From Candidatus Brachybacter algidus (GTDB taxonomy: Bacteria > Bacteroidota > Bacteroidia > Chitinophagales > Saprospiraceae): a stretch of 64,000 nt of DNA. The translations under genes were made by a program, and so were the position numbers. Below the pieces are notes generated by a model, which saw only the letters and a list, made by a program, of their open reading frames with translations, was not told the DNA's origin and searched no databases. The DNA lies in assembly GCA_016711705.1 (NCBI GenBank), contig JADJSK010000012.1, forward strand, positions 62,001 to 126,000. The letters are read 5' to 3'. Positions 44,157 to 53,449 of the stretch are shown one piece after another (the first letter of the stretch is position 1; each line of letters opens with the position of its first letter).

Positions 44157-45983
44157 TTAAAACATTTCAGGGGTTGAATGATCCATAAAAATAGTTGCTT
44201 CTTTAATGGACATAGATATTTGTTCGGCTGTGATAGCCATGCCATCATAATTCAGCACTTTTTTCAATTTTGAGGGTGCTACTTCCAGTTCATTGATCAA
44301 TAAACTTCTCATCTGAGCGTCTCTGTTTTGTTCTATGACAAAAATCTCCTCATGTCGATTAATGAAGTCAATCACTTCCGGTCCGAATGGAAAACTTTTG
44401 ATTCGGATCCAATTATAATGAAGATCGTGTTCTTTTAAAATATCAAGAGCTTCTTCTGCTGAATAAATTGTTGTGCCAAAATAAAGTATGGCTTTATTGA
44501 AATCCGGGTCTAAAGAAATGTCTGATGTGGGAACATTTGACTTTATGGTATCCCATTTTTTCTCCAGTCTTTTCATGTTTCTAACATAAGCCTGGCCGTC
44601 TTCCGTATATCTTGCGAATTCATCCTTAGAACTTCCTCTGGTGAAAAATGCTCCTTTGTCAGGATGGGTACCGGGAAGTGTCCTGTATGTGACGCCGTCT
44701 CCATCCACATCCAGATATCTTCCGAATTCATTTAGTTGGTCCAGAGCTTCCGCTGTCAATACCTTACCCCGATCAAATCTCCTACTGTCATCCCATTTGA
44801 AAGGATCACATAGATGATCGTTCATGCCAAGGTCGAGATCAGTCATGACAATGACAGGCGTTTGAAAACGCTCAGCCAAGTCGAATGACATCGCCGTCAT
44901 GTCAAAACATTCAGTTGGCGTCGAAGGAAATAAAAGTATGTGTTTCGTATCACCGTGTGAGGCATAAGCTGCCGCGAATAGATCCGATTGTTGGCTTCTG
45001 GTCGGCATTCCGGTAGAAGGTCCGCTTCGTTGAACATCTATCAGCACTACAGGTATTTCGGCAAAATAAGCCAGCCCAAGAAATTCTGTCATAAGTGAAA
45101 CGCCGGGACCACTGGTCGCCGTAAATGCACGTGCCCCATTCCAATTAGCACCCACTACCATTCCGATGGCTGCGAGTTCATCCTCTGCCTGTACGATGGC
45201 AAAGTTATTTCTACCCGTCTCCGGATCGACGCGAAGTTTTTTACACCACTTTTCAAAAGAACTCATGACACTTGTAGAAGGCGTGATCGGATACCACGAA
45301 CCTACAGTAGCTCCGGCATATACTGCGCCGAGCCCACAGGCATCATTTCCTTCAGCGAGGATTCTGTCCCCGATCAGATCACGATGTTCGATGGTAAAAT
45401 CTATCGGGCAGCTATAATTTGCTTTTGCATAATCGTACCCTAGACTCAAGGCTTGAATATTGCCCGGAATCAGTTTTTCCTTCTTTTTAAATTGCTCTTT
45501 TACAAGTTCTTCGAATACTGACAAATCAATGTTCAACATAGCAGCTATTGCACCGATGTAAATCACATTTTTCATCAAAAGGTGAATTCTCGGATTGTTA
45601 AAGCTGGCTACACTAAGATTGATCATCGGTATTCCTACATAGTTGATATCCTGTCGAAAATCATCCGTATTAATATACCCGGAATTGTCATAGACGAAAT
45701 AGCCACCCGCACTCACTGAGTTCAGGTCGTTCATGAAACTCTGAGCATTGATAGCTACCATGATATCAATCCCTGCACGTCGGCCCAAGTAGTTTTTTTC
45801 ACTGACACGCACTTCGTACCAGGTCGGCAACCCTTGAATGTTGGACGGGAAGATGTTTTTCGGAGTGACGGGCACACCCATTTTATATACGGCTTTTGCA
45901 AACAGGCCATTGGCGCTCGCAGATCCAGTACCATTTACATTGGCAAACCGGATCACCAGATCATTAACTTTGATTTGTGACAT
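44157..45983 (-). CDS. 2-oxoacid:ferredoxin oxidoreductase subunit alpha (gamma-alpha fusion)
   Basis: 608 residues. The gamma domain occupies about 1-185 (DLVIRFANVNGTGSASANGL), then the pyrimidine-binding alpha domain (GSWYPITPSTSVMSSFE near 230, QAEDELAAIGMVVGANWNGA, SGPGVSLMTEFLGLA) and the C-terminal domain II ending HSTPEMF. Its start codon shares its first base with the stop of the upstream flavoprotein gene (TAATG). It works with the beta subunit 12 bp downstream. Confidence 0.93.
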   Translation of the reverse strand: MSQIKVNDLVIRFANVNGTGSASANGLFAKAVYKMGVPVTPKNIFPSNIQGLPTWYEVRVSEKNYLGRRAGIDIMVAINAQSFMNDLNSVSAGGYFVYDNSGYINTDDFRQDINYVGIPMINLSVASFNNPRIHLLMKNVIYIGAIAAMLNIDLSVFEELVKEQFKKKEKLIPGNIQALSLGYDYAKANYSCPIDFTIEHRDLIGDRILAEGNDACGLGAVYAGATVGSWYPITPSTSVMSSFEKWCKKLRVDPETGRNNFAIVQAEDELAAIGMVVGANWNGARAFTATSGPGVSLMTEFLGLAYFAEIPVVLIDVQRSGPSTGMPTRSQQSDLFAAAYASHGDTKHILLFPSTPTECFDMTAMSFDLAERFQTPVIVMTDLDLGMNDHLCDPFKWDDSRRFDRGKVLTAEALDQLNEFGRYLDVDGDGVTYRTLPGTHPDKGAFFTRGSSKDEFARYTEDGQAYVRNMKRLEKKWDTIKSNVPTSDISLDPDFNKAILYFGTTIYSAEEALDILKEHDLHYNWIRIKSFPFGPEVIDFINRHEEIFVIEQNRDAQMRSLLINELEVAPSKLKKVLNYDGMAITAEQISMSIKEATIFMDHSTPEMF

Positions 45984-47758
45984 TAAAAATTACAAGCTTT
46001 AGCAGTGTTATACAAATACTTTTGCATATCCCATGCATCGGTAGGACAGCGTTCGGCACACAGTCCACAGTGAAGACACACATCTTCATCTTTGACCATA
46101 ACCCTCATAGTGGGTAATACTCCGGACACATAAAGATCCTGACTTAGGTCATTGGAAGGGGCGTTCAATCTTTGTCTAAGATCCATTTCTTCTCCATTAG
46201 TAGTAAATGTGATACAGGAAGTAGGGCAAATATCTACGCAAGCATCACATTCGATGCATTTGGAGTCGGTAAAAACCGTTTGCACATCGCAATTGAGACA
46301 TCGATGGGCTTCTTTGTAGGCAGATTCAGGCGTAAAACCAAGTTCTACTTCCATCAATCTGTCTGCTAATGCCTTCGTTTTATCAGCATGTGGCACCTTG
46401 TATCTTAGGTCGTTGACTGTTTGATTACTATACGCCCATTCGTGGATACCCATTTTCTGACGCATGGTCTCTACGATAGGTGCAGGTCGCTTACTAACAT
46501 CCAAACTCGAACAATATAGGTCTATAGAAAGTGCGGCATCGTGTCCCTGAGCCACCGCCGTAATGACATTTTTTGGTCCGAATGAAGCATCACCGCCAAA
46601 AAACACATGTGGCAGAGTCGATTGATATGTTTCTTTATTCAACACAGGCATACCCCATTCATCAAAATCGATACCAAGGTCGCGTTCTATCCATGTAAAG
46701 CTGTTCTCCTGGCCAATAGCCAATAGGATATCATCTGCCTCCATAAAGACGACTTCGCCTGTAGAATTTAATTTACGTTTTCCATCAATGTATTCAGCGC
46801 TAACCACATCGAACTCCATGCCTTTCAGCTGACCATTTTCAGTGATGATTGACTTTGGCGAATGCAAATTGTAAAAGGGAATATCTTCATGCTGTGCATC
46901 TTCAATCTCCCAAGGGGATGCTTTCATTTCCTCAAACGGACTTCGCACCACGACTCTAACGTCTTCTCCGCCAAGTCTTCTGGCAGTTCTGCAGCAGTCC
47001 ATCGCAGTATTTCCACCACCGATGACGAGTACTTTTTTTCCAATTTTATTATTGTGTTCGAAGGCGACACTAGCCAGCCAGTTGATACCAATGTGTACAT
47101 GTTCGCCGGCATCCTTACGACCCGGTAAGCTCTCAAGTTCTTTACCTTTCGGAGCGCCGGTTCCGACGAATACAGCATCATAACCATGCGCCAATACTTC
47201 GGTTTTCATACTACCGACAAAAGTCTGAAAATGCGTGTGAATACCCAGATCGAGTATGTAACCAACTTCTTCGTTCAGTACAGTTTCGGGTAGACGGAAA
47301 GAAGGTATTTGGCTGCGCATCATGCCGCCGCCCATCTTTTGGTCATCAAATAAATGTATCTCATAACCAAGCGGTGCAAGGTCTCTGGCTACAGTTAGTG
47401 ACGCCGGACCTCCTCCTATGAGGGCTATTTTTTTGCCATTGGATGGAGCTATCTCAAGGTTGGTATATTGGCGGACATCGTCTTTATTGTCTGCTGCGAC
47501 GCGTTTTAATCGACAGATCGCCACAGGCTCTTCTTCAATACGGCCGCGACGGCACGCTGGTTCACATGGTCGATCGCAGGTCCTTCCAAGGATACCCGGG
47601 AAGACATTTGATACCCAATTGACCATATAAGCCTCAGTATATTTTCCTTCAGCGATCAACCGTATGTACTCTGGCACGGGCGTATGGGCCGGACAAGCGT
47701 ATTGGCAGTCGACTACTTTATGAAAATATTCGGGATCCGAAATATCTGTTGGTTTCAC
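45983..47758 (-). CDS. NADPH-dependent FAD/Fe-S oxidoreductase (GltD-like with two ferredoxin sites)
   Basis: About 591 residues from GTG 47758 (599 if TTG 47782 is used; a promoter -7 box overlaps that TTG, so the GTG is favoured). An N-terminal Fe-S helical domain (CQYACPAHTPVPEY, CDRPCEPACRRG) precedes FAD (IGGGPASLTVARDLA) and NADPH (VIGGGNTAMDCCRTARRLG) sites and GQGHDAALSIDLY-type ends. The C-terminus adds CLNCD, then CIECDACVDICP and CLHCGLCAERCP for two 4Fe-4S clusters. It looks built to pass electrons between NADPH and the KorAB ferredoxin pool encoded next. Confidence 0.88.
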   Translation of the reverse strand: MKPTDISDPEYFHKVVDCQYACPAHTPVPEYIRLIAEGKYTEAYMVNWVSNVFPGILGRTCDRPCEPACRRGRIEEEPVAICRLKRVAADNKDDVRQYTNLEIAPSNGKKIALIGGGPASLTVARDLAPLGYEIHLFDDQKMGGGMMRSQIPSFRLPETVLNEEVGYILDLGIHTHFQTFVGSMKTEVLAHGYDAVFVGTGAPKGKELESLPGRKDAGEHVHIGINWLASVAFEHNNKIGKKVLVIGGGNTAMDCCRTARRLGGEDVRVVVRSPFEEMKASPWEIEDAQHEDIPFYNLHSPKSIITENGQLKGMEFDVVSAEYIDGKRKLNSTGEVVFMEADDILLAIGQENSFTWIERDLGIDFDEWGMPVLNKETYQSTLPHVFFGGDASFGPKNVITAVAQGHDAALSIDLYCSSLDVSKRPAPIVETMRQKMGIHEWAYSNQTVNDLRYKVPHADKTKALADRLMEVELGFTPESAYKEAHRCLNCDVQTVFTDSKCIECDACVDICPTSCITFTTNGEEMDLRQRLNAPSNDLSQDLYVSGVLPTMRVMVKDEDVCLHCGLCAERCPTDAWDMQKYLYNTAKACNF

Positions 47759-47779
47759 TGGCTTTAATTTTAAAACAAA

Positions 47780-47811
47780 CAAATTTATATACTACAATCA
47801 TCATAATACAA
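47780..47811 (-). promoter_or_regulatory. promoter of the six-gene redox operon
   Basis: The minus strand has TTG (47811-47809), a 21-bp spacer and TAAATTTG (47787-47780). With transcription starting about 6-8 bp after the -7 box, the 5' leader would be short and the GTG at 47758 would be the first usable start. Confidence 0.5.
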
Positions 47812-47969
47812 AAATAATATACTTATTTTATTATGTAGAAGTTGTCTAAATAGTGGTTAATACAAGAAAGGGCAATATATTGTTTTTTCAATTATTCAAC
47901 AATCATCAATAAGATCAACTTTGATAGAAAATGTTATAAATTACTTATCTTCGAACTACATCCTTCTAT

Positions 47970-48476
47970 TTGAACTATCATCTTCAATTATTTTCAATAT
48001 TGAATAAATTAAAAGTATACCATCTTTTCTGGATTTTATCTGTATGTTTCCTAATTGCATTTTACTTTTTAACAGAAACCGGCTCCAAATATATTGATCT
48101 GCGGATGGGACCCAATTACTACGTGATTTCAATATTTCAACTAGAACTTTTCACCTTGATAGCGTTTTTAATTCAGGGATTCGGTTATTGGTTTGTACTT
48201 AAAATATTAAATAAATCATTGATTAAATTTCTAACATTGATGCATTCAATTATATTTATTGGAGGTATGATTTGTTTATGGTGCGTAACATATGTTCCAA
48301 AGAATTTATTTTTAAAGGAAACTTATGTCGCATACCCTGGAAGCATAGGAAGGGTAGATGAATTAATATTCACAGCAAATATACAGATTGGCGCTATATT
48401 ATTAATCATTGGATTGGGTATACCAATTTATTTTATAAACATAATGGTGAGTGGCTTCAGGAAAACCAAAAGTTAA
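47970..48476 (+). CDS. four-helix membrane protein of unknown function
   Basis: 168 residues with four predicted membrane helices at about 18-36, 52-73, 84-106 and 138-160, and basic ends. Starts are TTG only (47970 or 48000). I do not recognise a family. It is convergent with the HTH gene at 48499 and divergent from the redox operon; base composition is AT-rich compared with both neighbours. Confidence 0.55.
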   Translation: MNYHLQLFSILNKLKVYHLFWILSVCFLIAFYFLTETGSKYIDLRMGPNYYVISIFQLELFTLIAFLIQGFGYWFVLKILNKSLIKFLTLMHSIIFIGGMICLWCVTYVPKNLFLKETYVAYPGSIGRVDELIFTANIQIGAILLIIGLGIPIYFINIMVSGFRKTKS

Positions 48477-48498
48477 AGAAACTCTTAGTTTAAAGATT

Positions 48499-49032
48499 TT
48501 AATTGATTTCAACAAACTTTATTTGCTTTGAAATACGCGGTCTCCATACATCCTGCCTTGCCATTGTATCACATATTTTTTCATTAAAATAAATCTGATA
48601 CCAGACTTCTTTCTGAAATTTGCACACACTCATGTATGTTCCTTCAGAGTGTACCATTAATTTTAAAATAAATAGCTCTGAAGGTTCGCGGTGAGTATTA
48701 ATTACCTGACTTAAACTTACAGCAGTTACATCAATGTCTTTTGCAAATGAGCTACGTTTATCATAAATAGTATCAACATATGTTGCCAGGAATTTAGAAA
48801 AATACCGCTGATTATCGAATACTAGATTGCTGATATATGCATCCATTTTCAACTTCAATTGCACAAGTTTTGCTTTAACAATTTGCTCTTTTGGCAAATT
48901 CTTCATTCGATTCAAACGTGCTTCCATTAGATTAGCCGCTTCCTCATTTCTTTCCTTTACAGAGATGTATCTTGAATCGACTCCATATTCAGCTTCATCC
49001 TCATTTATTTTATTAGTCATTATCATATTCAT
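48499..49032 (-). CDS. helix-turn-helix protein, antitoxin-like
   Basis: 177 residues. An N-terminal helical part at about 25-75 (AANLMEARLNRMKNLPKEQI) precedes an HTH-like core at about 95-125 (RSSFAKDIDVTAVSLSQVIN), and WYQIYFNEKICDTMARQDVW at the end is strongly conserved-looking. The pattern recalls a Bacteroidota family of small regulators found next to a GNAT-like gene. It overlaps that gene by 20 bp. It probably binds the two direct repeats upstream of the operon. Confidence 0.65.
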   Translation of the reverse strand: MNMIMTNKINEDEAEYGVDSRYISVKERNEEAANLMEARLNRMKNLPKEQIVKAKLVQLKLKMDAYISNLVFDNQRYFSKFLATYVDTIYDKRSSFAKDIDVTAVSLSQVINTHREPSELFILKLMVHSEGTYMSVCKFQKEVWYQIYFNEKICDTMARQDVWRPRISKQIKFVEIN

Positions 49033-49351
49033 TTATAAGATTTAAAATTTCCTCCACCTCCATGCTTAAGGTCATTCCTGTGATATTCATACAGTATCGC
49101 TCTACATAATGCCGGGCAATGCTACTCTTTGGCCTAAGTGATATGCATGCTAATTCGCCAAATTCTAAAACTGCAATTTTCGCAACATGGGTTAATAAAT
49201 TTCCTACAATTCTTTCATATTTCTTATGCTTTCCCATATTTTCTATTGAAACAGTTAATAGCCTGATATGAATTCTCCATTCTTCCGGGATGCGTTCAAT
49301 CGAAATCAATCCTAAAATTTCATTGGTTTCGATTATTCGCAACTTAAACAC
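49013..49351 (-). CDS. GNAT-like small protein, C-terminal part (frameshifted)
   Basis: 112 residues from GTG (FKLRIIETNEILGLISIERI). A GNAT-like pattern is visible: a beta strand pair, then YERIVGNLLTHVAKIAVLEFG, LRPKSSIARHYVERYCM with the terminal Tyr, and NITGMTLSME. In the same frame the codons upstream of the GTG read LFNWKSEKGKE, which continues the family but has no start before a stop codon. The N-terminal half is in another frame at 49333-49482, so this looks like one gene split by a one-base deletion. Confidence 0.6.
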   Translation of the reverse strand: MFKLRIIETNEILGLISIERIPEEWRIHIRLLTVSIENMGKHKKYERIVGNLLTHVAKIAVLEFGELACISLRPKSSIARHYVERYCMNITGMTLSMEVEEILNLINEYDND

Positions 49352-49482
49352 TTCTTTCCCCTTTTCAGATTTCCAATTAAAAAGTATCGTCCCTTAGTTA
49401 TTGCTTTGTAATCTGTAATTTCCAATGGAATGACTTCTATCAAATATTGTTCTCCTGTGGACGTTGCGATAATTTTCATCAT
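49333..49482 (-). pseudogene. N-terminal fragment of the GNAT-like gene
   Basis: A 49-codon ORF: MMKIIATSTGEQYLIEVIPL, then EITDYKAITKGRYF. After an A5/T5 tract at 49379-49383 the frame runs to a stop at 49333, whereas the other frame continues as FNWKSEKGKEVFKL. Adding one T to the T5 run joins both parts into one protein of about 145 residues. The region is either a real frameshift, a sequencing error, or a slippage site. Confidence 0.6.
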
Positions 49483-49497
49483 CCAAAGCTAAACATT

Positions 49498-49547
49498 GTT
49501 TACGTAAAACGGAAATATTTGCCATTTAGTTTACAAAAAACGGAAAT
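49498..49547. promoter_or_regulatory. two direct operator-like repeats upstream of the GNAT/HTH pair
   Basis: GTTTACGTAAAACGGAAAT at 49498-49516 and GTTTACAAAAAACGGAAAT at 49529-49547 agree at 17 of 19 positions and start 31 bp apart, about three helical turns. They lie 16 bp upstream of the first start codon, the place for autoregulation by the HTH protein. Confidence 0.6.
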
Positions 49548-49750
49548 TTAATCTGTGCGCTTATTTCAACTTTCTATTATCTTACTAACTTATTAAATAC
49601 AACTTTCAAGTCCATATTTTAAAAACCACATTTTTCCTCCTCCTCACCATATTTACTTTACCTTTAAAAAATACAATGTCGTCTTGATTTTAATTTACTT
49701 CATCTAAACGATTTTCTAATAATGTCGAATAAGTATTGTTTTACCTTATC

Positions 49751-50842
49751 ATGAATACCTCTTTTGTAAATAATATCGCAAGAATTCTAAAAAGCAGAAT
49801 AACACGTAATGTTATTTTCTGGTTATTCACGCTTTGGGTTGTTCTTAACAGCAACAATCAGAAGGATTTTGCGCCTATTTATTTCCTGTTTCTTAGCATT
49901 ACGACATCCCTCATGTTGGCGCTTACGTATATCAACAATTTATTGATCGTGCCAAAATTGCTGCAAAAAAGAAAATACATAATATACACAGGGGCATTTC
50001 TACTGCATGTTTCGCTCATCTCTTTGTCCTATGTTTTGGTACTCAAATGGGGCCTAAACTACATTCCTGTGGAACACATTCAGGACGTGAGTTTTATCTC
50101 CGGAAATATTTCTGACAAATGGACTTTCGATGTGATTATCTCTGAAATGTCCACCTATTTTTTTGGATTCATCATGTGGCTGGTGATCTTTACGATGGCT
50201 TGGTACACGCGGGATTATGAAAATAAGGAAAAAGAAATTGAAATCGTAAAACAAAAACAGACAGAATTGGAATTGAATTTCCTGAAAAGCCAACTAAATC
50301 CTCATTTTCTCTTCAATACACTTAACAATCTTTATGCACTCGCGCTAAAACAATCTGAACATACTCCGGAATCTATTCTGAAACTGTCGTCACTACTGCG
50401 TTATCTACTTTACGATACCAAAACTGCATATAATGATTTCGAAAAAGAAAAGGAACTGATGTTGGCCTATATCGACCTGGAACTGTTGCGCATAGAAGAT
50501 CCGAGTGACTTACATTTTAATATTGAGACAGACAAACCTTGCAGTATTCCGCCATTACTTTGGCTGCCTGTCATTGAGAATGCATTCAAATATGGAACTC
50601 GTTATATAGCTGATCGCTATTTTATTAGTTTTGAGTTTACTATTTCACAAAATATACTTACCATCATTTCGAAGAATAAATACAATCCGACGACTGCTGT
50701 TTCATCAGAAAATGTTTCAGGTGGAATCGGTCTAATGAATCTTCAGAAACGGCTGACTTTGTTGTTTCTTGAAAAACATGTTGTGAAAATTAATAATGAA
50801 GCCGAATTTTTCACCATTGATATAAAAATTCAACTTAATTAA
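49751..50842 (+). CDS. LytS-type sensor histidine kinase
   Basis: A 363-residue kinase of the His_kinase (PF06580) type with four membrane helices in residues 10-160 and a coiled linker (EKEIEIVKQKQTELELNFLK). The phospho-His is in QLNPHFLFNTLNNLYAL, and a HATPase region follows (WLPVIENAFKYGTRY, GGIGLMNLQKRL). ATG 49751 is chosen; a TTG five codons upstream is possible. The cognate LytTR regulator begins directly after its stop. Confidence 0.92.
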   Translation: MNTSFVNNIARILKSRITRNVIFWLFTLWVVLNSNNQKDFAPIYFLFLSITTSLMLALTYINNLLIVPKLLQKRKYIIYTGAFLLHVSLISLSYVLVLKWGLNYIPVEHIQDVSFISGNISDKWTFDVIISEMSTYFFGFIMWLVIFTMAWYTRDYENKEKEIEIVKQKQTELELNFLKSQLNPHFLFNTLNNLYALALKQSEHTPESILKLSSLLRYLLYDTKTAYNDFEKEKELMLAYIDLELLRIEDPSDLHFNIETDKPCSIPPLLWLPVIENAFKYGTRYIADRYFISFEFTISQNILTIISKNKYNPTTAVSSENVSGGIGLMNLQKRLTLLFLEKHVVKINNEAEFFTIDIKIQLN

Positions 50843-51562
50843 ATGACCTACCGCGTACTGATCGTCGATGATGAACCGCTGGCACAAGATGTCGTGGAAA
50901 CTTATATCACAAAAATACCCGAACTTGAAGTAGCCGGCAAATGCAAAAACGTCATCGAAGCATTTAATTTCCTGCAAAAAGAAAAACCGGATCTGATCTT
51001 ATTGGATATTAATATGCCCGAAATATCAGGCATAGATTTTTTGAAAAATTTAAGTGATAAACCCAGGGTTGTTTTCACTACCGCATATGCCGAATACGCA
51101 TTAGAAGGATTTGATTTAAATGTCGTAGATTATTTGCTGAAGCCGTTTTCCTTTCCCCGCTTTTTACAAGCTATTCAAAAATTCATTTCACAACTTCCGA
51201 CCAATATTCCAATTTCCAATCAATCACCATCGACGGTTGAAAAGACCGTATTTCTTAAATCCAATGGAAAATACATAAAAATCCACTTGGATGAATTGTG
51301 TTTTGTGCAGGGATTAAAAGATTATGTCATGGTCTGGACTACAACAATGAAGATCATTGTTTATACCAAAATGAAAAACCTGGAAGCTCAACTCGCGCCA
51401 CATTCTGAATTCAAACGTATTAATAAATCCTATATTGTTAATTCAAATTTTATCGAGGAAGTCGAAGGAAATTTTGTAAAAATAATTGGTCAGGAAATTA
51501 CGATCGGTAATACTTTTCGAAGTGAAGTTTCGGAATGGATTCAGAAAAATCGGCTCGGATAA
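50843..51562 (+). CDS. LytTR family response regulator
   Basis: 239 residues: receiver domain at about 1-120 with Asp55 in LILLDINMPEISG and Lys in LLKPFSFPRF, then a LytTR DNA-binding domain at about 145-236 (VFLKSNGKYIKIHLDELCFV, FKRINKSYIVNSNFIEEVEG). It is the partner of the preceding kinase. LytTR targets in Bacteroidota vary, so regulon is unknown. Confidence 0.93.
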   Translation: MTYRVLIVDDEPLAQDVVETYITKIPELEVAGKCKNVIEAFNFLQKEKPDLILLDINMPEISGIDFLKNLSDKPRVVFTTAYAEYALEGFDLNVVDYLLKPFSFPRFLQAIQKFISQLPTNIPISNQSPSTVEKTVFLKSNGKYIKIHLDELCFVQGLKDYVMVWTTTMKIIVYTKMKNLEAQLAPHSEFKRINKSYIVNSNFIEEVEGNFVKIIGQEITIGNTFRSEVSEWIQKNRLG

Positions 51563-52003
51563 ATAATTCTAGTTTCACCTTGTATTGTGACCCGAAATAT
51601 ATAATTTAAAACGTAGATAATGTTGCTATGATTTCCCCCTTTGGAGGGGGGTAGGGGGAGGCTTTTATAAACTGAACTCCATGTTTTACTATAGATTAAT
51701 AAGAAATAAATTAAAGAGATAATTATAAACATATCTCTTTAATATTAGAGATCAACTATCATTGATAATCATTAAGAAATTATGCCGCTCCTTCAAACCT
51801 TTAAATTTGGAAAACTTCATAGTTAAGAATTGTCTGTAAGGTAAAAATTACATCACCCTGTATATCTCGCCTGGTTAATTATGCGAATCACAATCCATTA
51901 TTTCCAATTTCGTCGAGAATCCACCCTATTTCACATAAAATCTTTTTCCCCTAAATCTTCCCTCCTTATATTTAAATATCAAAAACAAATTAATTAAATT
52001 AAT
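51563..52003. other. gene-free region with C-rich element
   Basis: 441 bp before the serine hydrolase gene. Only the inverse C-rich element at 51632-51663 (TTTCCCCCTTTGGAGGGGGG then TAGGGGGAGGCT) stands out. The rest is AT-rich. Confidence 0.45.
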
Positions 52004-53449
52004 ATGATGACTTATTTAAACAACAAACCAGCAAAGACATTATTCCTGCTAATACTACTTTTGGCAATTAATGGGACTCTAATTATTGCACAACCCACAG
52101 ATGCATCTTTAATCACCAAGATGAAGAATGGTAAAATGCCGGGCGCATCGTTCGCGGCAGTAAAAGATGGAAAATTGATTTATCATAAAAATCTTGGCTT
52201 AGCAAATATCACCACCGATAAACCTATAGATGATCAGACCATCTTCATGCAGGCATCTGTTTCCAAAACGATGATCGCCACAGCAATCATGCAGCTTTGG
52301 GAAAAGCAAAAAATAGATCTCGATATAGACGTCAACCATTATTTACCATTCAGCGTGAGAACGCCGTCCTTTAAAAATGACAGCATTACGGCGAGAATGC
52401 TCCTCACCCACACTTCCGCTATTCAGGACGAATGGAATACCTTGGGCTCATTGTATGTACTTGGCGATTCACCCATTTCATTGTCCAGTTTTATGCAAAA
52501 ATATTTTACTCATGGGGCTACCTATTATAAGGCGGGCAACTTTTATACATACCGACCGGGCACTCAATATAACTACAGTAATATTGGCTCAACATTGGCA
52601 GCTTACCTTGTCGAAACTATTACCGGTGATGATTTTAGCCATTATTGTGATACCGCTATATTTCAAAAGTTGTGTATGACAAGCACCTCTTTTTTGCTAT
52701 CAGGAATCAGTGATACGACAAGGATCGCAAGACCTTACGGCTGGGATGGGTCAGCGTATTGGTATGCAGGCTTGTATGGATACCCGGATTATCCGGATGG
52801 ACAGTTGAGAACGACAAGTACGGATCTGTCCCGATTTATGACCATGTATCTGCAGCATGGCACTTATGAGGGGTCGAGGGTATTAGACAGTACGACGGTG
52901 GATTACATGCTTAGACAGCAAACTCTTGTGGAACCAGCACAAGGAATTATATTCTATTCTGCCAAGGCGAGCAATGGAGATGTACTTTGGGGACACAATG
53001 GAGGAGATGCCGGGGTCAATACTGCGATGTATTTTAATATGACGAAAAAAACAGGTGCGATAGCCATGACAAATGGGGATGGAACAAGCAGTTCGAATGC
53101 CGATTTATTAGTCAATACACTCTATATTTATGGCATCACGGTGACTCCTGATTCCAATGATGTTTTCCCGCCTTGTGAAGGGACAGCTGCCTCCTTTGAG
53201 CCGACCTTCTCGGGAAATATGACCATCTATCCAAATCCATCTGATGGCAGGATATATGTGGTGTTATCAGAAATTGGAGATGCAAGTATCTCGGATATCC
53301 ACGGAAAAGTGGTGCTGCGGACAAAATTAGAAAATGGACAAAACGAGGTGATATTACCTGAAAATTGTGCCGCTGGAATTTACATATTGAGTGTGATAAG
53401 TAAAAATGGAAAAGAGCGTATGGTGAGGAAAATCTCGGTGGTGAAATAA
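52004..53449 (+). CDS. secreted serine beta-lactamase-like hydrolase with T9SS domain
   Basis: 481 residues: signal peptide (about 1-30, ending IIAQP), then a beta-lactamase/DD-peptidase-like fold. SxxK is in QASVSKTMIATAI (Ser, Lys), YxN is in YNYSNIGSTLAAYLVE, and HxG is in WGHNGGDAGVNTAM. The last 80 residues are a T9SS type A sorting domain (MTIYPNPSDGRIYVVL to KISVVK). It is an esterase- or peptidase-like enzyme for the cell surface; substrate unknown. Confidence 0.9.
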   Translation: MMTYLNNKPAKTLFLLILLLAINGTLIIAQPTDASLITKMKNGKMPGASFAAVKDGKLIYHKNLGLANITTDKPIDDQTIFMQASVSKTMIATAIMQLWEKQKIDLDIDVNHYLPFSVRTPSFKNDSITARMLLTHTSAIQDEWNTLGSLYVLGDSPISLSSFMQKYFTHGATYYKAGNFYTYRPGTQYNYSNIGSTLAAYLVETITGDDFSHYCDTAIFQKLCMTSTSFLLSGISDTTRIARPYGWDGSAYWYAGLYGYPDYPDGQLRTTSTDLSRFMTMYLQHGTYEGSRVLDSTTVDYMLRQQTLVEPAQGIIFYSAKASNGDVLWGHNGGDAGVNTAMYFNMTKKTGAIAMTNGDGTSSSNADLLVNTLYIYGITVTPDSNDVFPPCEGTAASFEPTFSGNMTIYPNPSDGRIYVVLSEIGDASISDIHGKVVLRTKLENGQNEVILPENCAAGIYILSVISKNGKERMVRKISVVK

